A stretch of DNA of 64,000 nucleotides. It comes from Bacillota bacterium (GTDB lineage Bacteria; Bacillota; Clostridia; Acetivibrionales; DSM-1351). Shown here piece after piece: positions 25,559-34,100 of the stretch. The translations under genes and the position numbers were made by a program. The DNA lies in NCBI GenBank assembly GCA_023393115.1, contig JAEWMS010000077.1, forward strand, positions 26,863 to 90,862, written 5' to 3'. The notes under the pieces are model-generated. The model had not been told where the DNA came from and did no database searches. It saw only the letters and a program-made list of their open reading frames with translations. Numbering within the stretch: position 1 is the stretch's first letter; each line of letters opens with the position of its first letter.

Positions 25559-26369
25559 TTATTCTAGCCCTCTCCACTAACATTTTCTCATCGAACCGGC
25601 TGATAGCATCTAGTATACCAATATGAAAACTACCAGTTCCTATGTCTCCAGCCTTTTCATAAGCAACTTCTCCCGCAATTCCCATGGCGGCAATTCCTGC
25701 AACGGCAGCCACAAATGTATCCTTACCAGCTCCACAAAAGGAGCCCACCAGGGCAGTAGTCATACAGCCGGTTCCTGTTACGTTCGAAAGTAGTCTGTGG
25801 CCGTTGCTGACAGCAGCAATTCTTTTTCCATCCGATATGATATCTACGGCTCCCGTAATAGCGGCAACACAACCAAGCCTCTCGGCTACGGCTGAAGCAA
25901 TTTTTCTTGCATCACCTAAAGAAATATCCTCTTCAGCAGCATCCACCCCCTTTGTATTTGAGCGAAGTCCTGCAATAAATGAGATTTCAGACATATTACC
26001 CCTAACAATGCTTATTTTTACTTCTGAAAGAATCCTTTGTGTTGTCTCATTTCTGAGTGTGGACGCCCCGGCTCCTACTGGGTCGAACACTACAGGTATC
26101 CCCAGTTCATTTGCCCTCTTACCGGCTGAAAGCATTGCTTCTACTGTTCTCTTATTCAATGTACCGATGTTTAATACAAGAGCAGAAGAAATAGCTGTAA
26201 TGTCGGCGGCTTCGTCGATATCATCCGCCATTATCGGTGATGCCCCAATTGCCAGAATTATGTTGGCACAATCATTTACAGTGACATAATTGGTTATGTT
26301 ATGTACAAGTGGCTTCTTTTTTCTAAGCTGACCCAAAAGTTCAGCTGCTGCATTTACTAAATTACTCAT
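25548..26369 (-). CDS. thiM: Hydroxyethylthiazole kinase
   Basis: A 273-residue kinase that phosphorylates salvaged 4-methyl-5-hydroxyethylthiazole. Blocks: [31 protein letters not shown] (seen as [14 protein letters not shown]), [18 protein letters not shown], and the active-site [13 protein letters not shown] with catalytic Cys in the TGC triplet. It overlaps thiC by 8 bases and thiE by 11, so translation is tightly coupled. In this operon it is the only route to thiazole phosphate. Confidence 0.95.
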   Translation of the reverse strand: MSNLVNAAAELLGQLRKKKPLVHNITNYVTVNDCANIILAIGASPIMADDIDEAADITAISSALVLNIGTLNKRTVEAMLSAGKRANELGIPVVFDPVGAGASTLRNETTQRILSEVKISIVRGNMSEISFIAGLRSNTKGVDAAEEDISLGDARKIASAVAERLGCVAAITGAVDIISDGKRIAAVSNGHRLLSNVTGTGCMTTALVGSFCGAGKDTFVAAVAGIAAMGIAGEVAYEKAGDIGTGSFHIGILDAISRFDEKMLVERARINEI

Positions 26370-27687
26370 CTTTTACTCCTTTCTTTGGCGAAAATTCCAC
26401 AGACTCTCCCGCCAGTATTTTATTTGTTGTTCTCATGGCACACATTTTGCCGCACATGGAACAGGAATGCTTATCTGTTGGCGGTGCACTCTCAAAGTAT
26501 TTTCTAGCCTTATCTCCGTCAATGGCATAGGAGAACATCTCTTCCCAATCAATTCTCCTTCTGGCATCGCTCATTTTATTGTCTATCTCACGTGCATTGG
26601 GTATTCCTTTTGCGATATCGGCGGCGTGGGCAGCTATCCTTGAAGCAACTATTCCCTCTTTTACGTCCTGTAAATCAGGCAGGCGCAGATGTTCTGCCGG
26701 AGTGACATAACAAAGGAAGTCTGCGCCGTTTGCCGCAGCTATGGCGCCGCCGATGGCAGAGGTAATGTGGTCATAGCCCGGCGCAATATCTGTAACAAGG
26801 GGCCCTAGCACATAGAAGGGTGCGCCGTGGCAGAGCCTCTTCTGTATAGTCATATTTGCAGCTATTTCATTTATAGCCATGTGTCCGGGACCTTCCACCA
26901 TTACTTGCACATCCTTTTCCCAGGCGCGTTTGGTCAGATTTCCAAGTTCTATCAATTCGCTTAGCTGTCCAGCATCGGAACTGTCATGAATACTTCCGGG
27001 TCTTAAGGCATCTCCAAGACTGATGGTAACATCGTACTCACGAAGAATATCTAGAAATTCATCATAGTATTCATAGAATGGATTCTCGTTTCCGGTCATC
27101 TCCATCCACGCAAACAGCAGAGAACCACCTCTTGAAACAATATTTGTAAGTCTTTTGGAACGTTTGAAGCACTCTACGGCACGTCTGTTAATTCCTGCAT
27201 GGATGGTCATAAAGTCTACGCCTTCTTTTGCATGTGCCTCCACCACCTTAAAGAAATCCCTGGCCTTTATATCCATAAGATCTTTTTCTAGGTATCCGAT
27301 GGCATCATACATGGGAACAGTACCTATCATTGCAGGCGAACGTTCTATAAGCTGTTTTCTGAAGGTGTTAGTCTTACCATAATTGCTTAAATCCATAATT
27401 GCTTCAACACCAAATTTTATTGCCATATCAACCTTTTCCATCTCTTTTGAATAATCGATACAGTCACCTGAAATACCTAGATTCACGTTAATTTTTGTTT
27501 TAAGCCCCTCCCCTATACCTTCAGGGCTCAAAGCCTTATGATTGATATTTGCAGGAATTGCTACCCTGCCACAGGCCACAAGCGCCCTAAGCTTTTCTTC
27601 TTCTATGAATTCCTTTTTGGCCACAATAGCCATTTCTTTTGTAACAATACCCTTTCTTGCTGCTTCCATTTGAGTTTTATATGTCAT
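26362..27687 (-). CDS. thiC: Phosphomethylpyrimidine synthase (radical SAM)
   Basis: A 441-residue enzyme that converts aminoimidazole ribotide to HMP phosphate. The C-terminal [10 protein letters not shown] holds the CX2CX4C cluster ligands typical of ThiC. Other blocks are [29 protein letters not shown] (seen as [15 protein letters not shown]), [11 protein letters not shown] and [21 protein letters not shown] (seen as [14 protein letters not shown]). The open reading extends to 27765, but that part overlaps thiD; the ATG at 27687 with AAGGAC upstream is right and gives [12 protein letters not shown] hairpin lies in the thiD-thiC spacer. Confidence 0.95.
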   Translation of the reverse strand: MTYKTQMEAARKGIVTKEMAIVAKKEFIEEEKLRALVACGRVAIPANINHKALSPEGIGEGLKTKINVNLGISGDCIDYSKEMEKVDMAIKFGVEAIMDLSNYGKTNTFRKQLIERSPAMIGTVPMYDAIGYLEKDLMDIKARDFFKVVEAHAKEGVDFMTIHAGINRRAVECFKRSKRLTNIVSRGGSLLFAWMEMTGNENPFYEYYDEFLDILREYDVTISLGDALRPGSIHDSSDAGQLSELIELGNLTKRAWEKDVQVMVEGPGHMAINEIAANMTIQKRLCHGAPFYVLGPLVTDIAPGYDHITSAIGGAIAAANGADFLCYVTPAEHLRLPDLQDVKEGIVASRIAAHAADIAKGIPNAREIDNKMSDARRRIDWEEMFSYAIDGDKARKYFESAPPTDKHSCSMCGKMCAMRTTNKILAGESVEFSPKKGVKDE

Positions 27688-27724
27688 AATGTTGTCCTTT
27701 CTGCAATAATGCAATATAATATTT

Positions 27725-27762
27725 ACTAAAAGCCCTCCCACTGGTAATGACAGGCTTTTAGT
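27725..27762 (-). other. Intercistronic hairpin between thiD and thiC
   Basis: A 10-bp perfect repeat ACTAAAAGCC/GGCTTTTAGT with an 18-base loop begins at the thiD stop codon. No T run follows, so a role in mRNA stability or partial termination is more likely than full termination. Confidence 0.4.
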
Positions 27763-28577
27763 CAAATTAACTCTTCTATTTGAGGCAAACCATCTCTGTA
27801 AAGCTTGTAGAAATGGTTTGTGGGGCCGTGGCCTTTTCCAATATCAAGGGAATGCTCAATAGCCATTGTTACATAATCCTTGGCTTTCTTGACCGCATGG
27901 GCACAGTTCATACCTAGTGCAAGATTTGATGCTATGGCCGAAGACAGGGTGCAGCCTGTTCCATGAGTATTCTTGGTAGGAATCCTTTTGGACATAAAGC
28001 TATGATAAGCGTTTCCGTCAAAAAGAATATCTTCGGCATCTCCCTCACGATGTCCGCCTTTAATTAATACATTTTTAGCCCCCATTCCATATATTCTCTC
28101 AGCTGCCTTTTTTACGTCCTTATCTGAAACAATATTCATCCCCGTTATGGCTTCTGCCTCAGGTATATTCGGAGTAAGTATGTAAGCCTGCGGGATCAGC
28201 TCCCTGATAAAATAATCCAGAGCATTTTCCTGCATCAACGCATGACCTCCTTTAGCCACCATCACAGGATCTATTACTATGTTAGGGGGCTTGTATTCCT
28301 TCAGTTTTCTGCTTACAGCCTCCATACATTCACAACCCGATAGCATTCCAACTTTAACTGCGTCCACTTCAATATCTTCGAATATGGCATCCATTTGTTT
28401 TTCAATAATGTCAGCTCTAATATCCTGAATGTCTATTACCCTGCAAGTATTTTCAGCAACAATAGATACTATTACACTCATGCCATAAAGCCCATGTGCA
28501 GAAAAAGTTTTAAGGTCAGCTTGTATTCCAGCGCCACCACTGCAGTCTGATCCTGCAATTGTCAAAATTTTGTTCAT
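27762..28577 (-). CDS. thiD: Hydroxymethylpyrimidine/phosphomethylpyrimidine kinase
   Basis: A 271-residue ribokinase-fold enzyme that phosphorylates HMP and HMP phosphate. Blocks: [22 protein letters not shown] (seen as [19 protein letters not shown]), the VKVGML segment, [30 protein letters not shown], and the C-terminal [18 protein letters not shown] with the anion hole GTGC. GGAGG lies 6 bases before the ATG. It is the first gene of the operon, directly downstream of two TPP riboswitches and their terminators. Confidence 0.95.
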   Translation of the reverse strand: MNKILTIAGSDCSGGAGIQADLKTFSAHGLYGMSVIVSIVAENTCRVIDIQDIRADIIEKQMDAIFEDIEVDAVKVGMLSGCECMEAVSRKLKEYKPPNIVIDPVMVAKGGHALMQENALDYFIRELIPQAYILTPNIPEAEAITGMNIVSDKDVKKAAERIYGMGAKNVLIKGGHREGDAEDILFDGNAYHSFMSKRIPTKNTHGTGCTLSSAIASNLALGMNCAHAVKKAKDYVTMAIEHSLDIGKGHGPTNHFYKLYRDGLPQIEELI

Positions 28578-28614
28578 TCATGTCCTCCTTTCAATTTCAA
28601 AACTAATAGACAAT

Positions 28615-28646
28615 AAAAAAATGCCCAACCGCTAAGGTTAAGCATT
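28615..28646 (-). terminator. Terminator of the gene-proximal TPP riboswitch
   Basis: On the minus strand AATGCTTAACC/GGTTGGGCATT forms an 11-bp stem (two G-U pairs) with a 5-base loop, followed by seven T residues; it lies between riboswitch copy B and the thiD ribosome site, so it is the expression platform. Confidence 0.85.
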
Positions 28647-28677
28647 AATTGTAAAAATAGTGTATGACTATGTACTC

Positions 28678-28780
28678 TTTGCTTCCCTACAACGGTGTTA
28701 ACCGACAGGTTCCAAGGGTCAGGTTCTACCTTCTCAACCAATACAGAGCATAGCTGTATATATTATGGTCCCCCCACAAA
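28678..28780 (-). promoter_or_regulatory. TPP riboswitch, gene-proximal copy (B)
   Basis: The minus strand carries the THI-box core: a GGGGGGACC start, GGTTGAGAAGG, then GACCCTTGGAACCTG and GTCGGTTAACACCG, and a closing AGGGAAGC. The hairpin arm ATACAG/CTGTAT (P3) is intact. It senses thiamin pyrophosphate and is followed by the terminator at 28615-28646, so TPP should switch off thiD and the genes below. Confidence 0.9.
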
Positions 28781-28799
28781 ATGATTATTAAGTTGTAAC

Positions 28800-28829
28800 A
28801 TTATAATCGTAATATCCTATGTAAATCAA
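28800..28829 (-). promoter_or_regulatory. Internal promoter between the two TPP riboswitches
   Basis: Minus-strand -35 TTGATT (28824-28829), 18-base spacer, perfect -10 TATAAT (28800-28805). The -35 overlaps the T run of the terminator of riboswitch copy A. A second TTTACA in the same place could extend it. Confidence 0.55.
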
Positions 28830-28860
28830 AAAAACGCTCACCCTCAAGGGCAAACGCTTT
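28826..28860 (-). terminator. Terminator of the upstream TPP riboswitch
   Basis: Minus strand AAAGCGTTTGCCC/GGGTGAGCGTTT pairs over 12-13 positions with several G-U pairs (tight only as RNA of this strand) around a TTGA loop, then seven T residues. Confidence 0.75.
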
Positions 28861-28885
28861 AATCAAAAATAAGTCCTAATTTTGA

Positions 28886-28981
28886 TTTGCTTCCCTTCAA
28901 CGGTGTTAACCGACAGGTTCTAAGGGTCAGGTTCTACCTTCTCAACCTCAGGAATTACTCCATCGGTCCCCCCGCAACATG
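28886..28981 (-). promoter_or_regulatory. TPP riboswitch, upstream copy (A)
   Basis: The minus strand carries a second complete THI-box: GCGGGGGGACC, GGTTGAGAAGG, GACCCTTAGAACCTG, GTCGGTTAACACCG and AGGGAAGC, with P1 closed by TTGC/GCAA. The core differs from copy B at only a few positions, while the P3 arm is different and shorter. It has its own promoter and terminator. Confidence 0.9.
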
Positions 28982-28989
28982 TTTCTTGG

Positions 28990-29018
28990 ATTGTAACATA
29001 TTACTGATTATATGTAAA
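28990..29018 (-). promoter_or_regulatory. Main promoter of the thi operon
   Basis: Minus-strand -35 TTTACA (29013-29018), 17-base spacer, -10 TACAAT (28990-28995), about 8 bases before riboswitch copy A. It begins only 10 bases after the stop codon of the acetyltransferase gene. Confidence 0.7.
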
Positions 29019-29027
29019 GAATTTCTA

Positions 29028-29441
29028 CTAATATTTCGGTTTGATCATAAACCTTCCTTGCTCCGCCTTTACAAAACCATATTTCTCATACAAGCCATGA
29101 GCATCCTTTGTTGCGAGAATTCCTCTCAAATCCTTATACTCCTCTGACTCAGTAATACATTTAACAAGACTCTTACCAAGTTCCTTTCCTCTGTGCTGTT
29201 CATCTATTATCACATCACAGAGCCAATACATTGTAGACATATCTGACACAACTCTTGCAAAGCCTATCTGCTCACTGCCGAGGTAAATACCGTAAGCATC
29301 AGAGTTCTTAATAGCATTTTCAATAGTTTCAATAGATCTCTGATTTCCCCAATAACTTTTTTCCAAGAGAGATTTGATCTTATGAGTTGACAACAAGGAC
29401 TTGTCATTGCTGATTTTATACTCCCCCAACTTACATTCCAT
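29028..29441 (-). CDS. GNAT-family N-acetyltransferase
   Basis: A 137-residue GNAT protein with the motif EQHRGKELGKSLVKCITES near residues 81-99 and the end HGLYEKYGFVKAEQGRFMIK. The group with MYWLCDVIIDEQHRGKELG resembles acetyltransferases annotated as YjgM/ArgA-like, but the substrate is not known. GGAGG lies 7 bases before the ATG. It is read alone towards the thi operon; no terminator is evident between, so some read-through into the first riboswitch is possible. Confidence 0.8.
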   Translation of the reverse strand: MECKLGEYKISNDKSLLSTHKIKSLLEKSYWGNQRSIETIENAIKNSDAYGIYLGSEQIGFARVVSDMSTMYWLCDVIIDEQHRGKELGKSLVKCITESEEYKDLRGILATKDAHGLYEKYGFVKAEQGRFMIKPKY

Positions 29442-29577
29442 ATAGCCCCTCCTTTACCGATAATCTGTTTTTTTGTACTTTTTATCTTTAGTTGTAGTTA
29501 TTTTGTAAATTATACATTACTAAAACTGTTCCGGCAAGTAAGTTCCCTGGCTTATATAAATTCTATGAAGAAAAAAC

Positions 29578-29609
29578 CAAAAAAAATGATAGGAATAAAT
29601 CCTACCATT
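29578..29609 (-). terminator. Terminator after the Gly-rich Sm-like gene
   Basis: Stem AATGGTAGGA/TCCTATCATT (one G-U pair) on the minus strand with a 5-base loop and a run of eight T residues. Confidence 0.75.
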
Positions 29610-29622
29610 TTATTTGGTTTCA

Positions 29623-30006
29623 CTATACTGCATTATGAACAAATGAAGCTATACTATTTAATGGAATATCTGTTACTGATCCAACATTATATACCGGTAT
29701 GCCATTGCCATTGCCGTATCCGCCATAGTTCTGATTGAAATTGCAGCCGTATCCATTGCCATATCCGCCGTGCATGTTATTGTTGTCGCCCATATCACTT
29801 CCACAGGAATTTCCCAGTGAACATCCCGGTGCCGGACCAATTCTTGTAATCAATCTGACAAAACATTCGTTAACACCTAATATTACTCCGGTAAATCCGC
29901 AACCGGACTGGCCTCCACTTTTTGTAAATATAGTTACAGTTTCACCGATATATTTTGACAGCAGGTGGCAAAGATTATCGTTACAACCAAAGTTACCGTC
30001 TCCCAT
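29623..30006 (-). CDS. Gly/Asn-rich protein with an Sm-like N-terminal domain, possible spore surface protein
   Basis: A 127-residue protein. Residues 9-60 (LSKYIGETVTIFTKSGG followed by a GFTGVILGVNECFVRLIT segment) look like a small five-stranded beta barrel of the Sm/SH3 type. The second part, residues 65-108, is low-complexity Gly, Asn and Tyr (GGYGNGYG, GGYGNGNG), and six cysteines are scattered over the chain. Such Gly-Tyr-rich tails are common in spore coat and exosporium proteins, which is why I suggest that location; this is inference. Single gene with AAGGAG before the ATG and a strong terminator. No enzymatic motif. Confidence 0.6.
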   Translation of the reverse strand: MGDGNFGCNDNLCHLLSKYIGETVTIFTKSGGQSGCGFTGVILGVNECFVRLITRIGPAPGCSLGNSCGSDMGDNNNMHGGYGNGYGCNFNQNYGGYGNGNGIPVYNVGSVTDIPLNSIASFVHNAV

Positions 30007-30101
30007 ATTATTAAGCTCCTTTCCTTTATTCTACTTCGTCTTAATAATAATTTATGTTAACCCTATATAAAGTGTTACACCGGGAAACGAAAAACTTATT
30101 T

Positions 30102-30686
30102 TTATTTATCTGAAAGTATTCCATCATGCCAATGACTTCGGCAAAGACTTATATACCTGTCGTTACCTCCAACTTCAACCTGTTCGCCTTCTTTTAAGAT
30201 TTTATTGCCCTGATATCTGGCATTCATTATTGCTTTTTTACCGCACCAGCATATGGTTTTTACTTCTTCAATGGTATCGGCCCATGCCAGAAGGTATTGG
30301 CTCCCCTCAAAAAGTTCTCCTCTGAAATCGGCTCGAAGGCCGTAACAAATAACAGGAATCCTGTCATTGTCCACAAGCCTTGTCAAATGGTAAACCTGCT
30401 GTTTTGTCAGGAACTGCGCCTCATCAATTATTACACAGTTGATATCCGCATACTTATTTATATAGTCATGCACCACTTCATAAATATTACTGTTTTTGAA
30501 TAAAAGCAGACATTCTTCAGTCAAACCTGCCCTTGACTTAATTATGCAGCCGCCATCACGGTTATCGATGGATGGCTTCATCAGAAGGACTCTTTGACCT
30601 CTTTCCTCATAGTTATACTTAACCATAAGTGCGTTAGCAGTTTTTGAACTATTCATAGCACCATACCTGAAATACAATTTAGCCAT
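30102..30686 (-). CDS. tdk: Thymidine kinase, type II
   Basis: A 194-residue thymidine salvage kinase. The P-loop reads GAMNSSKT at residues 9-16 (GAMNAGKS in the commonest form). The DEAQF motif is VIIDEAQFLTKQQV, and the lid with zinc ligands contains CWCGKKAIMNAR and the C-terminal LCRSHW. The start is the ATG at 30686; a GTG at 30698 is in frame but forms part of the GGGGGT ribosome site. It is transcribed alone. Confidence 0.92.
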   Translation of the reverse strand: MAKLYFRYGAMNSSKTANALMVKYNYEERGQRVLLMKPSIDNRDGGCIIKSRAGLTEECLLLFKNSNIYEVVHDYINKYADINCVIIDEAQFLTKQQVYHLTRLVDNDRIPVICYGLRADFRGELFEGSQYLLAWADTIEEVKTICWCGKKAIMNARYQGNKILKEGEQVEVGGNDRYISLCRSHWHDGILSDK

Positions 30687-30772
30687 AGCAACCCCCACGT
30701 TTTAAGTAATTAACTACACAAAACAAGATTTTACTTTAATAGTATACCTTATTTAATATGCAGTTGAAATTA

Positions 30773-31744
30773 TTATGTCAGAAATTTTTTGTAGTTTCCC
30801 GCAAGCTCAAGTCCTGTGTTCTCTCCAGTATCTCTGAACACTACCCTGTCAGGCTTTTCAATAAGTTCTACTTCTACAGTTGAAGTAATGGATTCTGTTA
30901 TATCAACCTCCATTACTCCCTTTTTCGGCGCTTTAAGTATCCCACCCTTACTAAACGTTACCTTTAATCGGAGGTAATATTTTGAATCCTCAATTAAAAT
31001 GTCTAGCAGCTTATCCACTATTTTTAGTTTCCTAACCTTAGCGCCGGTATAGGTTGCAAATCTCAAAAAGTTGTTATTAATCTTGAGGAAAGCAATAAGT
31101 CCGTCAAATTCCCGGTGGAACCATGGGATCGATGCTATTGAAAACATCAGAGATGTATTCCTCCGGCTAAAATTATTGGTCTGCAGCCATATCCATGAGT
31201 GAGGAAAGGACTTACCCCAATCCTTTTCAATATACCCGTATCCATCAGTGAAATCAACATGAGTGCCATTATAGCTTATCCATCCCTTCAGGCCGCTATG
31301 AATGTTTATTATGCCATGATGACATTCCATAAATGGAACAAATGAAAAGGGTCCCATAATCCCGGGACTCAATAGTTTTTTTGGAAAAGGTACTACATCT
31401 GTAAACTCCAATTGCCCGGTAAGGGTTAAATTGGAACTCGATAGATTTAGACTTATTCCCGATTTATTAAAATGATTATCTAGTAATGAAATATCTAGCT
31501 CATTTTCAGAATATTTGAAAGCCTCTTTCGGATAACTTATATATTCTGTAAATCCTATTTTGGCATCTACAAACTGTATAAAGGAGTGTGCCTTTTGTTT
31601 GGAAATTGCTACACCAGGTATAATAGCAAAAATGTTTTTTGAGGGTTTATCTATAATTTTATAGTACCAACCCTCAAAATAATAGTTTCTTTTATATTTA
31701 CCCTGAAATATTTCAGGATTGAAAATTCTTCTGATTGTATACAT
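30773..31744 (-). CDS. Tocopherol-cyclase-like protein
   Basis: A 323-residue protein of the family named after plant tocopherol cyclase. Blocks: NYYFEGWYYKIID near residue 20, HSFIQFVD, MECHHGIINIHSGLKGWISYNG (seen as MECHHGIINIHSGL), the hallmark GYGYIEKDWGKSFPHSWIWLQTN (seen as GYIEKDWGKSFPHSWIW), and a late beta-rich part. Bacterial members have no proven function. The ATG at 31744 is used because GGAG lies 6 bases upstream. That ribosome site lies in one arm of a perfect 28-base palindrome at 31751-31778. The hydrolase gene upstream ends 55 bases before, so both may form an operon. Confidence 0.75.
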   Translation of the reverse strand: MYTIRRIFNPEIFQGKYKRNYYFEGWYYKIIDKPSKNIFAIIPGVAISKQKAHSFIQFVDAKIGFTEYISYPKEAFKYSENELDISLLDNHFNKSGISLNLSSSNLTLTGQLEFTDVVPFPKKLLSPGIMGPFSFVPFMECHHGIINIHSGLKGWISYNGTHVDFTDGYGYIEKDWGKSFPHSWIWLQTNNFSRRNTSLMFSIASIPWFHREFDGLIAFLKINNNFLRFATYTGAKVRKLKIVDKLLDILIEDSKYYLRLKVTFSKGGILKAPKKGVMEVDITESITSTVEVELIEKPDRVVFRDTGENTGLELAGNYKKFLT

Positions 31745-31750
31745 TCTGTA

Positions 31751-31778
31751 CTCCGTCATATATGCATATATGACGGAG
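31751..31778. repeat. Perfect 28-bp palindrome over the ribosome site of the tocopherol-cyclase-like gene
   Basis: CTCCGTCATATATG is followed at once by its exact reverse complement. On the minus strand the second arm ends in ACGGAG, which is the ribosome binding site of the gene at 31744, so an RNA hairpin would hide it. No T run follows, so it is not a standard terminator. Confidence 0.8.
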
Positions 31779-31799
31779 TTTATCCAATACTTTGCTATT

Positions 31800-33377
31800 T
31801 TATTCCAGCTTATTTATAAAATCAATTATATGATCTATAACATACTGAGGTATATTTGCCTTGTCATAGTACTCTCTCGGGGTGCTTTCACCCTCACAAT
31901 CTGTAAGAAGATGATTTAATCTGGGATACAGTTTGAAATCGGAATTGATATTCTGACCGAAGGCCTTCTGCCAATTAGTATAGTCTATATCTGATTTTAC
32001 CAGGAAATCTCTCTGTCCCTGCATAACAAGAAAAGGCTGAGTAAGTCTTTCCGCCATTCCCATTACATCATAGCTTTTCATGTCGCTGAAATAGAACTCA
32101 TTGCCCATGATATAAGAGTCAGGAGGGTTTTTAGGATCAAAACCCTCTGATTTAAGCAGGTTTACCTGTTCAGTTACATATTCAACCTGTTCCCGGCTTG
32201 AATAACCTTTTTCTTGTAAATACTGATAGTACTCCGTAAAAGTCTCATACTGCGGCCTTGAAATACTATTTATGATAATTCCGGCTTTGAATGTGTCCCC
32301 CGCAGTGGTCAATATTCGGGGTAATGCATACCCTCCAAGACCATGGCCTAGAACAATAATTTTTGTAATGTCTATTTCATCAACACTTTTCAGGTATTCT
32401 GCCGCCCTATATACATCCTGCTCAATTTCTTCATTCAGAGTCACATTTGCTACAAGCTGCATTTTTGTACTATGTACTAATGACCTTTTGTCATACCTTA
32501 GCACTGCAATATTGTTGGCAGCAAGACCTGCTGCTAAATCTCTAAAGGGTTTTATACTTCCCGTAGTACCGTCTCTGTCGGTCGGGCCTGCATCTTGAAC
32601 CAGAATAACAACAGGAAAAGGCCCATTCCCCTCAGGCAACGTAAGTGTTCCCGGAAGCTGCCAGGGACTGCTCCCAAAGGTAACTTCCTTTTCGGAAAAA
32701 CTGACCTTTGCTATATACTTGGGTTCCGGTGCGGGTTCAGGCTGTTTACCCTGGAAGCCTAGTTCATCAATCTTCCCTTCACTGTTAAACTTTATGGTAT
32801 ACCAGATGTTTTGAACTTCCTTGAAGGGTATTCCTACTGACTTATGTAAAGTGTTCGTCCAAAATTCAACTTTTTGGTCCTGGAGCTCTAGTGCAGTAAC
32901 ATTTTCGGCAAGTGACTTCAGATATTCTTGATTAATGTAATTGGAAAAGGTTCTGCTCAAAAGTGTTGAGGCCTCATCTATACTGTCGTTCATCAGTAGA
33001 TTAATAAACTGTTTACCTATAATAGTCAAGCAGTCCTGTTCTGAGATATCAACACCAAGTTCACTGTTAATTACACTTAAAGGCAGTTGAGTCCTTCCCC
33101 CTGAAATTATGATCTCGTCCTCCAGAGTTTTTTCTGTTCCATTGGAGGTAATAATATTACTGCCTACTTTCAGTTCCAATGTATTATCATTATATTTTAT
33201 GACGGCAGTTTTAAGTTCAGGCTTCCAGAATATATCTCCTCCAAGGCTCTCACAAATGTACTTAACAGGGTATATATTCTCCTTTTTTTCACTTGTGTTG
33301 TCGCTTGCTGCGTTAGCAGTACTGAAAGGGGAATTTAGGATAAAGGTAGTGCATAGAAAGAGTACAAATTTTTTCAT
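31800..33377 (-). CDS. Exported alpha/beta hydrolase with stalk domain, nucleophile serine replaced
   Basis: A 525-residue protein with a signal peptide (residues 1-23), a copper-amine-oxidase-N-type stalk domain (about 30-115), a DUF3887-like region (120-210) and an alpha/beta hydrolase domain (about 225-525). The nucleophile elbow reads GHGLGG at 344-349, where active relatives have GHSxGG; position 346 is Gly, coded by GGT at 32340-32342, one base from AGT. Asp457 and His489, the other triad candidates, remain. It is therefore probably inactive as a serine hydrolase. GGAG lies before the ATG. Likely cell-surface; substrate unknown. Confidence 0.75.
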   Translation of the reverse strand: MKKFVLFLCTTFILNSPFSTANAASDNTSEKKENIYPVKYICESLGGDIFWKPELKTAVIKYNDNTLELKVGSNIITSNGTEKTLEDEIIISGGRTQLPLSVINSELGVDISEQDCLTIIGKQFINLLMNDSIDEASTLLSRTFSNYINQEYLKSLAENVTALELQDQKVEFWTNTLHKSVGIPFKEVQNIWYTIKFNSEGKIDELGFQGKQPEPAPEPKYIAKVSFSEKEVTFGSSPWQLPGTLTLPEGNGPFPVVILVQDAGPTDRDGTTGSIKPFRDLAAGLAANNIAVLRYDKRSLVHSTKMQLVANVTLNEEIEQDVYRAAEYLKSVDEIDITKIIVLGHGLGGYALPRILTTAGDTFKAGIIINSISRPQYETFTEYYQYLQEKGYSSREQVEYVTEQVNLLKSEGFDPKNPPDSYIMGNEFYFSDMKSYDVMGMAERLTQPFLVMQGQRDFLVKSDIDYTNWQKAFGQNINSDFKLYPRLNHLLTDCEGESTPREYYDKANIPQYVIDHIIDFINKLE

Positions 33378-33591
33378 AAAATGCTCCGGATTTATATGTC
33401 TTTTTATCTAATGCATGGGTATTCTTGAATTTTTAGAGTTTACCATAATTATATTTATAATAACATATTTACCTGTAATAAAAAATTACGGAATTTTCAA
33501 GTTTACATTTCAAAAATATTATGAAGATATTAGGTAACTTTAAGGAAATTAACGAGACACTTTAATGATAATTAATTTTTACTATTTAACT

Positions 33592-33626
33592 AAAAAGACT
33601 GATTCAGTTTATTTACCGAATCAGTC
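33592..33626 (-). terminator. Terminator of the feo-fur operon
   Basis: Minus-strand GACTGATTCGG/CTGAATCAGTC stem (one G-U pair, 8-base loop) followed by TTTTTAG, 20 bases after the fur stop codon. Confidence 0.8.
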
Positions 33627-33646
33627 CTATTTTTTCTATCAGTTTC

Positions 33647-34087
33647 TTATTGTCTGCATTTACTGCACAAACCATAAAATTGCACTCTGTGGTCTTTAAC
33701 CAGAAAACCGTTTTGTATTAGTATCTGCTCTTCCAGAGAGTCCAGAAGATCCTCCTCAACCTCAGATACTGAACCGCAGGAGCTGCAAATCAAATGGTGG
33801 TGACGGTGATCTTCATTAGGCTTAACAAGCTCATAACGACTAAAGCCATCATCAAAATCCAGCTTGTGTACCAACCCCAGTTTATCAAGAAGAATCATTG
33901 TTCTGTAAACTGTTGCAAGCCCAATTTCAGGGTTTTTTTCTTTTACAATAATAAAAAGTTCTTCCGTACTCACATGTTGACCGGAGCATTGAATCATAGC
34001 TTCGAGAATTGCAGCCCTCTGGCCGGTGAACTTGTAGCCACATTCCTTCAATTTCTCCTTTAAAAAGGCACTATCACCAGTATTCAA
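33647..34087 (-). CDS. fur: Fur-family metal-dependent repressor
   Basis: A 146-residue Fur-family regulator. The DNA-binding part has LKECGYKFTGQRAAILEAM and GLATVYRTMILLDKLGLV; the metal part has HRHHHLICSSCG and the C-terminal CSKC structural zinc site. The long open reading from 34237 overlaps the Cys-rich gene; a TTG at 34087 with GGGGAG 7 bases upstream gives NTGDSAFLKEKLKECGY, and is the better start. It is the last gene of the feo operon and probably represses it through the two Fur boxes. Zur or PerR specificity cannot be excluded from sequence alone, but the context favours iron. Confidence 0.85.
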   Translation of the reverse strand: MNTGDSAFLKEKLKECGYKFTGQRAAILEAMIQCSGQHVSTEELFIIVKEKNPEIGLATVYRTMILLDKLGLVHKLDFDDGFSRYELVKPNEDHRHHHLICSSCGSVSEVEEDLLDSLEEQILIQNGFLVKDHRVQFYGLCSKCRQ

Positions 34088-34100
34088 AACAAAACTCCCC

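Noticed and set aside
25684..26289. Long plus-strand open frame of 201 codons
   Set aside because: It is antisense to thiM, low in plausible protein features, and has no ribosome site; a shadow of the real gene.
27725..27762. Possible third regulatory terminator in the thi operon
   Set aside because: The hairpin has no T run and no TPP core nearby, so it was listed only as an intercistronic hairpin.
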